Assembly: GCA_964017195.1 (NCBI GenBank)
Contig: OZ024900.1
Span: forward strand, 27,025,929 to 27,089,928
DNA length: 64,000 nt
Reading direction: 5' to 3'
Origin: Siderastrea radians
Lineage: Eukaryota; Cnidaria; Anthozoa; Scleractinia; Rhizangiidae
Below are positions 13,481 to 24,851 of this stretch, in pieces. The notes beneath the pieces were generated by a model. It saw only the letters and a program-made list of their open reading frames with translations, had not been told where the DNA came from and did not search any database. The translations under genes and the position numbers were made by a program. The first letter of the stretch is position 1. Every line of letters starts with the position of its first letter.

Positions 13481-14318
13481 GTCGACGGTAGGCATCTTGA
13501 GTCAAAACACAAGGAAACGCGACTGAGGTGAGCCTCTGACGTCACAAGCTATTAAATTGCGCAATCACCCAGGAACACGTTTTCAGTAATGGCGGACACA
13601 TTTTACGCAACTTTGGAGCTAAAAAATATTAGGATGGACGGTTTCTTGTTCAGTTTTCTGGGTAAGTATAGACACAACGCGATATTCTGCGACAGAATTT
13701 GGCCGAAATAGACCTACGAATTTTCGTCTCAGTGGCACTTGAAAGGGGCATAGTCACGAGGATTTCGCAGATTTCTGGTCAAAACTGTGCTAAAACTGAC
13801 GGTAGCTAACTTTAACCATGCCAAACATTGTGTTTGAATATTTAAAGGAACATATTAACTTAACTTCACTAAGAGAAAGCAAACCATCACCATTTAATAT
13901 GGATTTCATGTCAACACGCTGAAAGAATTTGAAAAGTTTAGCCTAATTTTTTCAAATTACAATCTATTTCCATCCGTGCCATCCGTAGCAACAGACGACA
14001 GAGAATTGTTTCAGTGAAGTAATATAGTCTTTAGTAACAAAACTAGACCATTATTTGTGGGTGTTCATTGAAGCGAGGACATATTTTTTATTTTTAAAGT
14101 GAACTAAACTGATAGCGTGATTATGCCCCTTGAACAAGCTAAATAAAATGTGTACACGTACAAATACTTCACACAGAGCTATGACAGTCTTTTGGTTGGC
14201 CCTGACATTGGGAAAACTACTGGCATGCCAGTCTAAATGTTGCCAGTATTTGGTGCAATGCAACCAAACAATTGCTGACTACATCACTGAGGAATTCATC
14301 ATATTTATAAAATTTTAT

Positions 14319-14853
14319 GGTGGCTCCAAGTATTTCTTTTAGGGTCACATTCCCGTTTTTGAATGCGCTTATATATAATCTAACTTTAGCTCAATGAATC
14401 TGAATTTCATCCCAGATGATATATAGGCTTGGATGAAGCCTGACCTATTTGCCAGGAGTAATAATGTAAGTCTAAGGGAACTTTCTATGGCAATTCAGTG
14501 ATAGTTTGTGACACCTACATGTGTATGGAATGTTTTGACCGTTAATATGTTAAAAATGTTCAAGGGATTAATTCAAAATTGAACAGTTTAATTTGTTTGA
14601 GATTTCCCTATTTGGTGTGCTACACTGTGTAGATTATAGCGCATTTATAAACTTGTTGCGGGTAGCCCCAAAATCGAAAGATATTTACGAAAAACTGTTT
14701 TTTGCTATATTTGTCCATTGCTAGAAAATGCTGATTAGCATAAAAAAAGCATCATCCAAAAGCTTCATCCAAGCCTAAAATCTGGTATGAAATTCAGATA
14801 AGCGCATTCAAAAATGGAAGTGTGACCCTAAGAAAAAACTACTTGGAGCCACC
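14319..14853. mobile_element. MITE with about 110-bp terminal inverted repeats
   Basis: GGTGGCTCCAAGTA at the left and its complement TACTTGGAGCCACC at the right begin an inverted repeat. It also includes TAGGGTCACA, TTTTTGAATGCGCTTAT, CTGAATTTCAT and AGGCTTGGATGAAG, with an insertion of about 25 bases in the left arm. The internal 300 bases hold no ORF. It is a non-autonomous DNA element lying just beyond the 3' end of OGG1. Confidence 0.75.
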
Positions 14854-14990
14854 TCAAGCCATGAGAAAAAATGCATTTATTGCTTTAATTAACCTGGAAG
14901 TGTTAATCAAATTTAAACTTAGAAATGCAATATCCAATAAAACTAAAAGCAATTCATAATCTCTAACAGCACATTATCAGTCAGAGTCTA

Positions 14991-14996
14991 TTTATT
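14991..14996 (-). promoter_or_regulatory. Polyadenylation signal AATAAA for OGG1
   Basis: On the minus strand AATAAA lies 22 bases after the OGG1 stop codon, which would give a very short 3' untranslated region. Confidence 0.6.
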
Positions 14997-15018
14997 AGAT
15001 TTAATTCTCAAGCCAAGT

Positions 15019-15099
15019 TCATACCTTGCTGGATGTTGGTTTTGCCCTTTCAAGTTGTTTTTCACCTTGAAATCTCTTTAAATCTGCAGTAAAAAGAAC
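15019..15099 (-). CDS. OGG1: OGG1 coding exon 4 (terminal)
   Basis: After TTGTTTGCAG the frame reads [10 protein letters not shown], then a Lys/Gln-rich tail, and stops with TGA. Human OGG1 ends with a matching VLFSADLRQ. 27 codons including the stop. Confidence 0.93.
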   Translation of the reverse strand, partial: VLFTADLKRFQGEKQLERAKPTSSKV

Positions 15100-18000
15100 C
15101 TGCAAACAACAAGACATGATGTGTTACACAGACATCAGATTTTATAAACAGAAAGAGGAAACAGTGCATCTACCTTAATGCACTTAATTCTTGCAAGGTT
15201 TGGAATTTGCAAAATTAACCAGTAAAATTTTGTCGAATTAAATGTAGAGAAGATCAGCGCAGTTACAGAGTGACGCAACTTTTTGCAGTTGCGAAAAGAA
15301 ACCCTGAAAAAAAAAAAAAAACAGGTTTGTACTAGAATCGAACCCTTGACCTCTGCGATACCAGTGCAGCGCTCTAACTAATTGAGCTAACAAGCCAACT
15401 GGGTACAATTTTGCAATATTTGCAAAAGTCCAGTCCAAAAGCTGGGGTGGATTAACTTTAGAAGTTTTATATTTGGAAACCATTCAAGCATAATTAAAAA
15501 ATGGCAACCATCTTTTTTGGGACTTTGACATGTGCTCAAACTGCAGGAAATATAAACAACTGGACAGTGATGGAGCTACTTGGCAGGGCTGTAGTCTTGG
15601 TAGGGCTGTAGACAAGACAAAGCACTTGCCTCATCTAGGTTTATGCCAAAATAAGAAAAATACTGTTGGAAATATAATTCCTAAAAAGCATTTGCCACTG
15701 AGTGATAAAGGATTAACCCAAGTAAGGTGTGCAAAAAAGGCTTTGAAAAGACTCATTGCCCAGTGGTTTGCATTTGGGCTAATAATCAGCTTCACTTGGG
15801 ACAAAATAGTGACAGGCTGTGACACCTACATGTATCCTGTGCGCATAGCTACGACTACAGGCAGCTGATCCAAAGAATCATGGCTTATAAAATTAAAAAC
15901 TTTTAGAGAATCAGTGCCCATGTTCTCTTGAGCTACTTTGTCACACTTTTTGCGATATATTGCCTTAAAAAACTATTAACTGGAAAATAACTTTGCCTTG
16001 GTATTCTGTCTTGGAATAAAAGGTCCTTCTACTAGTGTTTGCTAGTGAGATGAGGTTTTCTCTCAGGCCACAGTGGAGTTCTATAGTTTGTAGCTGCAGC
16101 TAAATTTGATAATTTTGAAGCAGCACAATTTTAGCATGAGTTGGAAATAGGAAACCAGCCATTGCTAGAAAGAGAGCAGAAAGGCGGGGTTGGGGGTGTA
16201 TAAGAGCAATGCGAAATGTGGGATAACCATCTACTTGGTGCCAGTACTACAGACCCTAATAGTGGGTATAAAAGATGTTGAAAGCACTAAATAATCTACC
16301 ATGTTACACAACATTGAATTTTGAAGAAAAATCTCATGAAAAAAAAAATTCTGAGTGTAACATTTCAGAGGGAGTAGATTTAAAAAAGGTTTCCAGGGAA
16401 GCATGCCCCCAGATCCCGCTGGAAGCTTGGGCCTTTAGCACTCACGACACTTGCCTCGTCTGTTCTGAAAGTCTGGCTATGGCCCTGTCAAATAATTTGA
16501 CTTCTCTTTTCTATAAATAAGTTTATAAGTTTAATAAAAGTTCCATGGTTCTTGGATTGGCACAATGATGAAATTAAAAAGATACTACATAGTCTCTGAT
16601 TGGTTGAAATCATAACCTTGTGGAAACAGAAAGTTGCTTTATGCAAGAAATAAAAATTTATTTATTAATTTATGCATCCATCAAGTGATGGCCATGAAAC
16701 TTTTGGAGAACTTCACCTTGCCATGGAAACTGCCCTCAGGGGCTTGTGTTACCACTAACAACTTTATATGGCAACACAGCATGCATTTTAGAACTGTTAA
16801 ATGTGCCAATGATACAGTTAGATGGTGAGTACACTGTAGTCAAAGATCCTATGCACGAGTGGAAAAATATAAATGATGCAAATTAATGGTAAAATGAGAT
16901 GGGATTGGGGAGAGGGAGAAAATACAGTAGGACTTCTTCCTTCTTCCTCTTTCCTGCAACTGTGCTACTCACAGATAGATAATCTCACTGAAATTAGGAG
17001 AAGAAAGAGATAGCTAACAGTCTGTGATGCAGTGTATGTGAATGGTAAACTTGTTGCTGTATGGCTAAATACTGCAATGGACCTGCTGTATGGATACTTG
17101 GCAAGTTGCAATGTACTAGCTCCCAAAAATTAAATTGTGCCACTGACACTGAACTTAAAGGAGCAACATTTTAGCATTATATTCGTACGAAAATGGATTT
17201 TCTCAAGGCAAATTAAGAACTCCTCCTCTTGAGTAAGGGGAGACAGAGCAGCTGCAAGCTGAAATGGTGGGATACTGGGCACCAGACTGCATAGCTGTTG
17301 GTAGAGTGAGCAATTGTTATCTGTGAGATAGACTACAGTTAAGGACGGTGCCTCCTTTTGTTACTGTGCATTACGTACTGCGCATCTCGGGATATTCGTG
17401 TTTCTTAATGAATTTGCCCCCTAATACAACAACATTTTTGGGCGGCTTATGACAATGTGGAAAAAGCAGATCTAAGCGACGGCTATCAGAATCCAAAAAG
17501 AAAATAAGAGGTACCCGTGCATTTTTCAGAGATAATTGAGCTGAAATTTGGAAGGAAATTGCCATACATTCTTTGTATTTTAATGCTGTTTTAGGTTTAT
17601 GGTTGCTTAATTATCTCTGAAAAATGGGCGGCTACCCACATTTTTCTTTTTGGATTCTAGTAGGTCTTGCTAAGATCTGCTTTTTCTCCATAGTCATAAC
17701 CTTTGCAAAAGTACATCTGTATTTGGAGGCACCATCCTTTAAACAAAGCTATTAATATGTAAATGATTTCTTTCCCATGCATACATAATACAGATAATAA
17801 TTTTAGAAAATAGAAAAAAAGATGTTCTACCGATTGTGCCCATCCTGCATACTTCCCAAACAACAATCGGTAATGATCACCTGATGAAGAAGAAGAAAAT
17901 AATGTTTCATTAATTCAAGCAGTTAGATTCACAACCATGTTAAAGTATAAATATTTAGCTGCTTTTCAATAAGTCCCTTGCATCTAATAAACACTTCCTA

Positions 18001-21000
18001 TGAATAAGCAATAAATAGAAACAACAAATAATGTTAAAAGCCGTGACAATATTGTTATGTGTATAATGTGAGTTTTCTTTTTCTTTTTACTCATTCCAAC
18101 AAATTACTGCCAAGAATTCTCCCACAGATGCATTCCTTCACCTCTCCTTGATACAATAATTAAGAAACTATCACTCAGTCTGCCTTATCCAACTTTATCC
18201 TGCACAGCATAAACAGTATAAAATGTTTCAAAATGACTTCCGAAAATGCATTATTTCAGTCCCTTATGTCATTATGTGTGTATGATTTACTATTATATCA
18301 TTAATTGGACTTGGCTGACTTCATAGACACAGAGGCCAAACTAGACAACAGTAATGCAGACGTTGGTCTTGCAGTTTCAGGGGGCAAACTACTTACATTT
18401 CAATATTACGATTTACATTGTTAACGGTACACTTTTAAGTATACTTATTGCTGACCTATTTCTTTGTACACCTTTGCTGTGAGTGACTTGGTCTTCAGCA
18501 GCTGTGGCATGTAATACTTTGAAGTTAGCTGCCAGACATGTGTGTCCACTGGAACAGCATCAGGTTTGTCAAGTGACATAAGGCAAATACAGTCAGCAAC
18601 TTTGGATCCAACACCTGGCAGCTGACAAAGAGCTAAAAACACATTCGTCATCAAACCTAAAGTGGACAAACCCCATCTTTATACTACAGTAGAGGTTTAC
18701 ATTGTACACTGTTAAAAAGATGAACCCAATTCACATATAAAAATGATATAAGAAATGCAATGAAGCAATGACATTTTCTGACACTGGATTTGGCTCACAA
18801 ATTGCAGTTATAGTATGCGTACTTTTGAAGTTATGCTGACTTAATTCAATTTAATTCTTCAATGCAACTCATTCAGTTCACTAGCTATTAGGAAACTAAA
18901 TCTGCCTTTGTTTCTTTCTCCTGAAAGTCAGGTGAGCTCAAAGAAGTTTTGAGGATGTTCGCGCTAATTGTTTACTTTTGAAGTTATGCTGACTTAATTC
19001 AATTTAATTCTTCAATGTAATTCATTCAGTTCACTAGCTATTAGGAAACTAATTCTGCCTTTGTTTCTTTCTCCTGAAAGCCAGGTGAGCTCAAAGAAGT
19101 TTTGAGGATGTTCGCGCTAATTGTTTACTTTTGAAGTTATGCTGACTTAATTCAATTTAATTCTTCAATGCAACTCATTCAGTTCACTAGCTATTAGGAA
19201 ACTAATTCTGCCTTTGTTTCTTTCTCCTGAAAGCCAGGTGAGCTCAAAGAAGTTTTAAGGACGTTTGAGCTAATTGTTTCTGCATCCTTACTGCACACGT
19301 AATTCACGTTGCAATGTCACGCCACGTCATGCCTTAGTGCATGTGTACTAAGGTAAAAATCTAAACACATACATGTAAAGGGCTTGTAGACGTTGTGTCA
19401 AATTTGCCTGTATTTTACTCGCTTAAATGATCGGTGACCCCTACTTTTTTGATAGATAATTTTCTTTTCCAATTCTCGACAGATTGGCAAAAAGCAAACA
19501 AAAAAATCAATGTGGGAAGTTATAAGTTTTCCCATTTTTTCCACCCATGCAACATCAAATCCCACCGATGTGCGGCTGTCAGGGTGTGCAAATGCTGTTG
19601 TTTAAGGATTAGGTTTATCTTTTTGAGACATCACCAGTTGAATGAATTTGCTTAATAGACCCACTCACATAAGATTTTATGTGGAAAGTTGCATTTGAGG
19701 GATTCATTTGCAATATTTTCAGTCTTACAGTCATTGGGGTAATATATCCCTTTGTTTCTTTCTCCTGGAAGCCACGTAAGCTCAAAGAAGTTTTAAGGAT
19801 GTTCACGCTAATTTTTCTTCGCATCCTTACTGCATACACAATTCATGTTGCAATGTCATGCCACGTCGTGCCTTAGTGCACATGCATTAAACACATAAAG
19901 GGCTGTTAAATGTTGCATTAACTTTGGCTGTATTTTACTCGTTTAAATGATCACTGCCCCCTACTTTTTTTGATAGATAATTTTCTTTTCCAATTCTTGA
20001 CAGATTAGCCAAAAATAAACAAAAAAGCAATGTAGGAAATTATAAATTTTCCCATTTTTTCTACCCACATGACATTGAATCCCACCATGTGCGGCTGTCA
20101 GTGTCAATGCTGTCATTTAAAGATTAGGTTCACTTGTTGAGACATTACCAGTTGAATGAATTTGCTTAATAGACCCACTCACATAAACTTTTATGTAGAA
20201 AGTTGCATTTGAGGGATTCATTTGCAATGTTTTTAGTCTTACAGAAATTGGGGTCACATCGAATAAGGAAGACTGATTTTGCAAGATTAGGGTGGTCTTT
20301 CAGATATCTTATCTCAGAAACAAAGTCGGTGACCCCCCAATTTTTTCACATTTCTGACACTAGTAACCCATTTCCTAGCTGCAGCAAAAGTTTCATGGAA
20401 AAATCAATCAATGTTAGAAGATTTTGTGTGAGTGTCCTTAAGTTGTCCACTGAAACCTTTTCTGAGCACAAAAATGGTCAAATTTTGTATTTAAAAAGCC
20501 TTTCCTTTTTATTTATGCCTAACAGTTAAACTTTTCTGAGACAACTCGTTTTTGGAGACCTTTTTGTACATCCTAAAACCAGCTCAGATTTACAGCCGTG
20601 CACCTCGTTGCAATGCAACGAGGCATTTAAAAATAGATATGAGGTGGAATTGCAGGCCTTAGTAAAGGATTTGGAGCAAATGCTCTGCCTTCTTTGATTT
20701 CCTCTTAGCATGAAACAGAGCTCAGGGGCAGAGCCACGTCGTAGCTGGTGTAAGGATAAATAACACGCATCATGTGTTTCTGGACCATTTTAATCTTCTG
20801 ATTAAGATACTGCTAAGGGCTGATGGACCACATGGGGCAGGCATACTCCAAAACAGATCTGACCAGGGCATTATAGATGGTAACAAGATGTAGTGGTGGA
20901 ACACCAGCACGTTTTAGTATGCGTATCAGATACAACTGTTTAGATGTTTTGTCAATAATTTCCTGTATATTGCTGTTCCATCTTATTCCTTAGTTCTTCT

Positions 21001-21748
21001 TATATGTTTATATTAAATTAATAAAAAATTTTACCAAAATCTAACCTGCATGGGCCTCATGATAAGAAACACTTCTCAAGTTTTCCAACCAGTTGTCATC
21101 GTGATGTTGAAGAATGAAACTTGCACTTTCACATATAAACTTTGCACGATATCCAAACCCCATCTTCCGTAAACACTCTTCAACTCTTGACCCTTGTAAT
21201 TGTTTTATCTCAGGGAAAGAATAGTATGCAAGTCCATTTATTTGTCCCAACTTATTTCCATATGCTTGACAGAGTTTTTCAACCATTCCACTTATCCTTG
21301 TGATACTATTGTTTGAAGAACAGATAAAAGAAAACAAAGTTTCCACCGGATCTTGTCTGAGAACTCTAACTCCTCTGAATTTTTCTGAAACTTCAGCAAA
21401 GTGAGGGTCATTTTCTCGCCATTGCTCAAACAGAGATTCCACATCAACGTCCAGTTGAAAATAATCTCGCAAAATAGACTCGTATAATTTCGACACCTTG
21501 TCAATTTTTCTGTTCGGAGGGATTTGAATTTCTTCTAAAATTCGTTCCCCTTGAAGATGTTGTAAACTTCTGGACTTAAAAACACGGTAAAAGAGATCAT
21601 GTTGGTCTTGTTTCAAAGTCCAGACATAGCCGGATAAGACATTAGTCCATTCACCGGGTGCTGTTTCTCTCCATCTGAACGACTGTCCGCTTTGTAAAGT
21701 GACGTCGAGACGAATCCCCAGTTTATCGATATTAAGTTTCCTCCACAT
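15019..21748 (-). CDS. OGG1: 8-oxoguanine DNA glycosylase / AP lyase (whole gene, four coding exons)
   Basis: Base-excision-repair enzyme that removes 8-oxoguanine opposite cytosine and nicks the backbone by beta-elimination. The coding order is 21748-21046, 18632-18456, 17880-17831, 15099-15019: 1011 bases, 336 residues plus stop, close to the 345 of human OGG1. Exon phases join exactly and every intron is GT-AG. Visible family marks are SGQSFRWRE near residue 25, [12 protein letters not shown] near 140, and the helix-hairpin-helix [11 protein letters not shown]. The Schiff-base Lys is K245 and PVDTH supplies the activating D264, the same 19-residue spacing as human K249/D268. KYAGWAQ then VLFTADL form the C-terminal helix. 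The start is the first ATG in frame; the frame is open upstream without an ATG. No mitochondrial presequence is obvious. Introns hold MITEs, LINE debris and duplications, but the coding sequence is intact. Confidence 0.95.
15324..15396 (-). tRNA. tRNA-like gene or pseudogene, GGT (Thr) anticodon position
   Basis: The minus strand folds by eye as a tRNA: acceptor GGCTTGT with ACAAACC (one mismatch), D-arm GCTC/GAGC, a seven-base loop CTGGTAT giving anticodon GGT, and a T-loop with GGTTCGATTC. A run of 15 T follows, a good pol III terminator. The T-stem and anticodon stem have mismatches, and a Thr-GGT isoacceptor is unusual in animals, so a pseudogene or SINE head is likely. It lies in OGG1 intron 3, in the same orientation as the gene. 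Confidence 0.5.
17342..17738. mobile_element. Foldback MITE with TTA target duplication (OGG1 intron 3)
   Basis: The ends are AGGACGGTGCCTCC and GGAGGCACCATCCT, directly flanked by TTA on both sides (17339-17341 and 17739-17741). The interior is also largely self-complementary (about 17450-17530 with 17605-17690). A three-base TWA duplication is the PIF/Harbinger hallmark. There is no coding capacity. Confidence 0.8.
17831..17880 (-). CDS. OGG1: OGG1 coding exon 3 (50-base micro-exon)
   Basis: Lies between TTCATCAG and GTAGAAC on the minus strand. It encodes [16 protein letters not shown], corresponding to the human segment ending in YAGWAQ. It is too short to stand out as an ORF, and the phases fit both neighbours. 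Confidence 0.92.
18456..18632 (-). CDS. OGG1: OGG1 coding exon 2 (HhH-GPD catalytic motif)
   Basis: 177 bases in phase 1 to phase 1, entered after TTTTTAG. It completes codon 235 as Ala, giving [17 protein letters not shown], and contains both catalytic residues K245 and D264. The donor is GTCAGC after AAAGAAATAG. The frame runs into a stop 12 bases beyond this donor, and KEIGDHYR across the junction matches the family. Confidence 0.95.
18821..19279. repeat. Three tandem 153-bp units (OGG1 intron 1)
   Basis: Units begin at 18821, 18974 and 19127 with CTTTTGAAGTTATGCTGAC and are nearly identical. They are followed by the larger duplication at 19212-20257, which shares the last part of the unit. 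Confidence 0.92.
19212..20257. repeat. Two tandem copies of a roughly 538-bp segment (OGG1 intron 1)
   Basis: The segment from CTTTGTTTCTTTCTCCTG to CAGTCTTACAG.. starts at 19212 and again at 19750. The copies differ by substitutions and small indels, so this duplication looks older than the 153-bp array beside it. Confidence 0.88.
20530..20975 (-). pseudogene. LINE reverse transcriptase C-terminal remnant (OGG1 intron 1)
   Basis: The minus strand reads [16 protein letters not shown], then an [14 protein letters not shown] segment, then after a stop [19 protein letters not shown]. These are the familiar C-terminal blocks of CR1/Jockey-like LINE polymerases. An in-frame stop and a later frame change show that it is dead. 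Confidence 0.8.
21046..21748 (-). CDS. OGG1: OGG1 coding exon 1
   Basis: Encodes residues 1-234 plus the first base of codon 235: the N-terminal beta domain and most of the helical domain, including the FICSSNN segment that contacts the estranged cytosine in the human enzyme. It ends at GCATGCAG followed by GTTAGA, phase 1. Confidence 0.95.
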
Positions 21749-21813
21749 GAATACAACCCCAAATAAATTTTCAGTCTGAATACATAGGAGACGTCCTCGT
21801 ACAGTATCAAACA

Positions 21814-21824
21814 GCCGCCATTTT
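21814..21824 (-). promoter_or_regulatory. YY1-like AAAATGGCGGC motif upstream of OGG1
   Basis: About 66-76 bases before the OGG1 start codon on the coding strand. This motif often marks transcription starts of housekeeping genes. A similar CCGCCATTTT also occurs in the repeat at about 22187, so it may be repeat-derived. Confidence 0.3.
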
Positions 21825-21894
21825 GAAGAAATTATACGCGTGTCAGGCAGTGCGAGGACTGGAACGGAGCAGAAATTCTGAATGTTGAAGTTCC

Positions 21895-22232
21895 CGATCG
21901 GCCAACCTCGTCCCCAGGGCCTTCTCCTCGTTCAGAATGGCGGTCGGAGAACCCCTGGCCAAGGCTGCTGAAATACTCCACGAATCGTGGAGTATTTTGT
22001 CACGTGACACATAATCAAATGGCTTTTTCGGAGGTTGTTTCCAGCGTCTGGCGGCCCTGTTTGTTTTCTGCAATCGAAAATCGTTATTCAAACAAAACGA
22101 AGACATTTGATCGTGTTTGTGTGACGAAATTCTAACGAACTTTTGGAGCCACTTTGGCAGCCTTGGCCAGGGGTTTCTCCGACCGCCATTTTGAACGAGG
22201 AGAAGGCCCTGGGGACGAGGTTGCCCGATCGG
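21895..22232. repeat. Inverted repeat with 75-bp arms (CCTCGTCCCCAGGGCC family)
   Basis: The arm at 21895-21970 is the complement of 22156-22232 with only a few mismatches. Arms carry ACCTCGTCCCCAGGGCCTTC and AATGGCGGTCGGAGAA. A short perfect palindrome AATACTCCACGA/TCGTGGAGTATT sits at 21971-21995. This is a non-autonomous element type just upstream of OGG1. Confidence 0.8.
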
Positions 22233-22529
22233 CAGGGGTATTTTGCGCAGAACGCAGAACGCAGAACGCAGAACGCAGAACGCAGAACGCAGAACGCAGA
22301 ATGATGGCCACCGGTATAGAGTGTGAAACAGGTAGGTACATCATAATACATGCCTACCCTAACCCTAACCCTAACCCTAACCCTAGGTTTAGGGTTAGGG
22401 TTAGGATTAGGCATGTATGATATCAGTTTATCTGATATGTAACTACCTGTTTCACACTCTATACCGCTGACCATCATTCTGCGTTCTGCGGTCTGCGTTC
22501 TGCAAAATACCCCTGCCCGTACCCGATCG
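22226..22529. repeat. 300-bp palindrome with telomeric repeats at its apex
   Basis: Reading inward from both sides, the arms share CGATCGG.. / ..CCGATCG, GGGGTATTTTGC, an array of GCAGAAC heptamers (22246-22300; complement 22477-22503), ATGATGG, GGTATAGAGTGTGAAACAGGTA and CATGCCTA. At the centre CCCTAACCCTAACCC (22356-22384) abuts GGTTTAGGGTTAGGGTTAGG (22386-22411). The right arm has about 25 extra bases with an ATATCAG..CTGATAT mini-palindrome. TTAGGG is the animal telomere repeat. Confidence 0.9.
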
Positions 22530-23599
22530 TTGTTCCGAACGGTTTCTGGAGGCATGTGCTAAAACCCAGACGCTGGATTCTGGACGATAGACGATGGACG
22601 ATGGACGATAGACGATGGACGATAGACGATGGACAATATGCCTATTTTTGACAGACGAGGGTCAAATTTGTCACACAATCTTTAGGGCGGAATTTTTTTC
22701 GAGTGTCTTTTTGTCTCGCAACGTCACATGAAGGCAAATTGTCAGAGACGTTTTAAAATTTGTCACGCAATCACGAGCAGAAACGAATAAACGAATGTCT
22801 GCAATGTCTGCAGGAAGTTATGACGGCGGTATTGTCGTGTTGCCAACTAATTTTCACGCAGTAAAAAAAGAAAAGACTATTCCCGGGAGACTATTATATA
22901 GAATAAAATCCCTGACAGAAAAAGCACAACAAAAGAATTGAGATTCACACATTTATTTTGTTACACTGGAAATCGCGTACAAGAATAAAAGACAGAACTT
23001 GTCGCTTCTGTTCAGGTAGCTCAAACATAAATTGGACTTAAATAAGATTGGAGTACGAGGTCGAGATTGAGTACGAATTGCCGGTTTCCATTGCCACGCC
23101 AGACAAGGCGCAGAATACATATACTTGAAATAACGAAGGACCGGCTACGGAGCTGGAAACGTGCAAGTCGATATATTTTAGGGCCATCTTTTAACATAAA
23201 AACTCGGTAGGCCTACCGAGTTTTCATTTTAGAATACTGTCACGTACTGATGTTTCAGGGACGTGCGCGACAGACACTGATGTTTCAGGACGAGAGAGAA
23301 TAAAAACTGTCTTTTTTTCTCGCCAATGGTCCCTAAACAGATCCTAAAGGATGCCTTCGGAGAAGGCTAGTTAAAACACATAAACCAAGATTTTCACACA
23401 CCACAGCAGCCTCTAATTCTACTGATCAACTTGTCCTATTCCGACTAAGGCTCTTTTTAAGACGTATAAATGGTTATGTTAGTCCCTTCCAACCTTGAGA
23501 AATCTGAACGATCGCCCATATGTACGGCTACATTTGTTAGAACATGAGGAAATTTGCCTCACGTGACATGTCTCATTTACGGGTACGCTCAGTGTTTTA

Positions 23600-24544
23600 T
23601 GGCTCCGTCAATTCCAAGCGTGACCATCCCCCCCCCCCCCGGGCATTTTCTAACTTTTCCTTCCCAAGGGTGGGGCATTTGCTAAAACAGGTCAGCCCGG
23701 GGGTGGGGCACTGTCAAAGCAACGTTATATTTCGGATTTTAAAAGTCGTACATAACACGTTCATTTTAAATTTCCTTAAACTTCCTGATTACCCCCAATA
23801 TAAAAATGGCTGGACCACCTTCTGCAAGTCGCCGAAAATAGGAAGAGAGGGGTTCAAAAATCTAAAGAAAAACGAAAGAATTCCTAGCAGGTCTAGCAGG
23901 AATATCTTTATTCTATTGTATTCTGTTTTAATATTTGTAAACAATTGTTGGTTCACGTTTGTCCAAGCTTGTCCAAACATTAACATTGAAATTCAAAATG
24001 CAACTTTAAAGAACCAGAAGCAAACATTGAACCTTCAGAACATCGTTCTTAGAAACGTCATCGAAATCTTTTGTCAAATGCTAAACAGAAACTTGATATC
24101 ATATTGAAATGTAAGTTTGATCTTCTAGTTCCAGTCCTCACGTTCTCACGAGTGTAGAGTTTCATAACATTTTACCGTGTCAGACTTTCATTTTGCTGGC
24201 GTTTTCAGATATTGCTTAAATCACTGACATTGTAATCGTTATTTTTAATATGTCTAGTAGCTTCAGATTAAATTTGTTTCGTAATCCTGAAAATCCAAGC
24301 TGCCTTTGCTGTTTGATACTCCGTTTGGGTCAGCGAGCCAATTATCGCTTTCATCATTAATCACTAAAATGATCTTGTCCCATGGGTCGGGCGTTTGCAC
24401 TCTTCCAGGAGCCCCACCGTGGGGATTTGTACGTATGAGCTGACCCCACCGTGGGGGCATTTGCAACATTATTTTTTAAAAAAGACAAATGCCCGACAAA
24501 TGCCCAGGGGGGAGGAATGGTCACGCTTGGAATTGACGGAGCCA
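23600..24544. mobile_element. C-tract TIR element A (945 bp), TTA target duplication
   Basis: Terminal inverted repeats begin TGGCTCCGTCAATTCCAAGC and run 28 bases almost perfectly, followed inward by a C-tract. Both ends carry subrepeats close to GGTGGGGCATTTGC or its complement. TTA flanks both sides (23597-23599, 24545-24547). An ORF of 187 codons starts before the element (23544) and is not credible as a protein. It is related in design to the elements at 40678-41161 and 45432-46479. TWA duplications suggest PIF/Harbinger-mediated movement. Confidence 0.8.
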
Positions 24545-24834
24545 TTAGGTTTTTTTATACTTTAAGAAGAACGCAAATCTAAGCGCGGATACACTCTTTT
24601 TATTTTGTAAGAACCATTTTTATAAGAACGTTGAGGCTGAGAGGCCTAGCAGTTGGCTCGATTACCAGCCGCTGTTCGGGAGAGCGACGGAAATCGAGCT
24701 TACGGGAAAAGAAACACGTACATAACACGTGTTTGCCGTATGGGGTACGGTTCTACCGCGTCACGCCCCATATTACAATGGACTGCGTGCAGTCTCTAAT
24801 AATTCATGTGAACTTGCGTGACAAACCAGACACT

Positions 24835-24851
24835 AGATAGATAGATAGATA
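24835..24851. repeat. Short (GATA)n tract
   Basis: Four TAGA/GATA units followed by AAACTTTATTAATGTGTC, a form often seen at the tail of non-LTR elements. Too little remains to classify. Confidence 0.5.

Larger units (their letters stand above)
11505..13755. mobile_element. Decayed inverted-repeat DNA element carrying a THAP domain
   Basis: The two ends form an imperfect inverted repeat of roughly 240 bases. AAGTGCCACTGGGACCAAAA near 11509 pairs with the complement of the sequence before 13742. Farther in, GCCGCCATTACTGG (about 11650) and GAGGCTCACCTCA (about 11710) match the complement of 13515-13600. Between them is a THAP zinc-finger exon with an in-frame stop, followed by about 1.3 kb with no convincing transposase. 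THAP domains are typical DNA-binding modules of P-element-like transposases, so this is probably a dead P/THAP-type transposon. No clean target duplication was found, so the exact limits are approximate. Confidence 0.6.

Noticed and set aside
22088..22555. 155-codon minus ORF with repeated Arg-Val and Ser-Ala-Phe-Cys
   Set aside because: Translation of telomeric and GCAGAAC repeats in the palindrome.
23544..24107. 187-codon plus ORF
   Set aside because: It crosses the end of a transposable element and a C-tract, and shows no domain.
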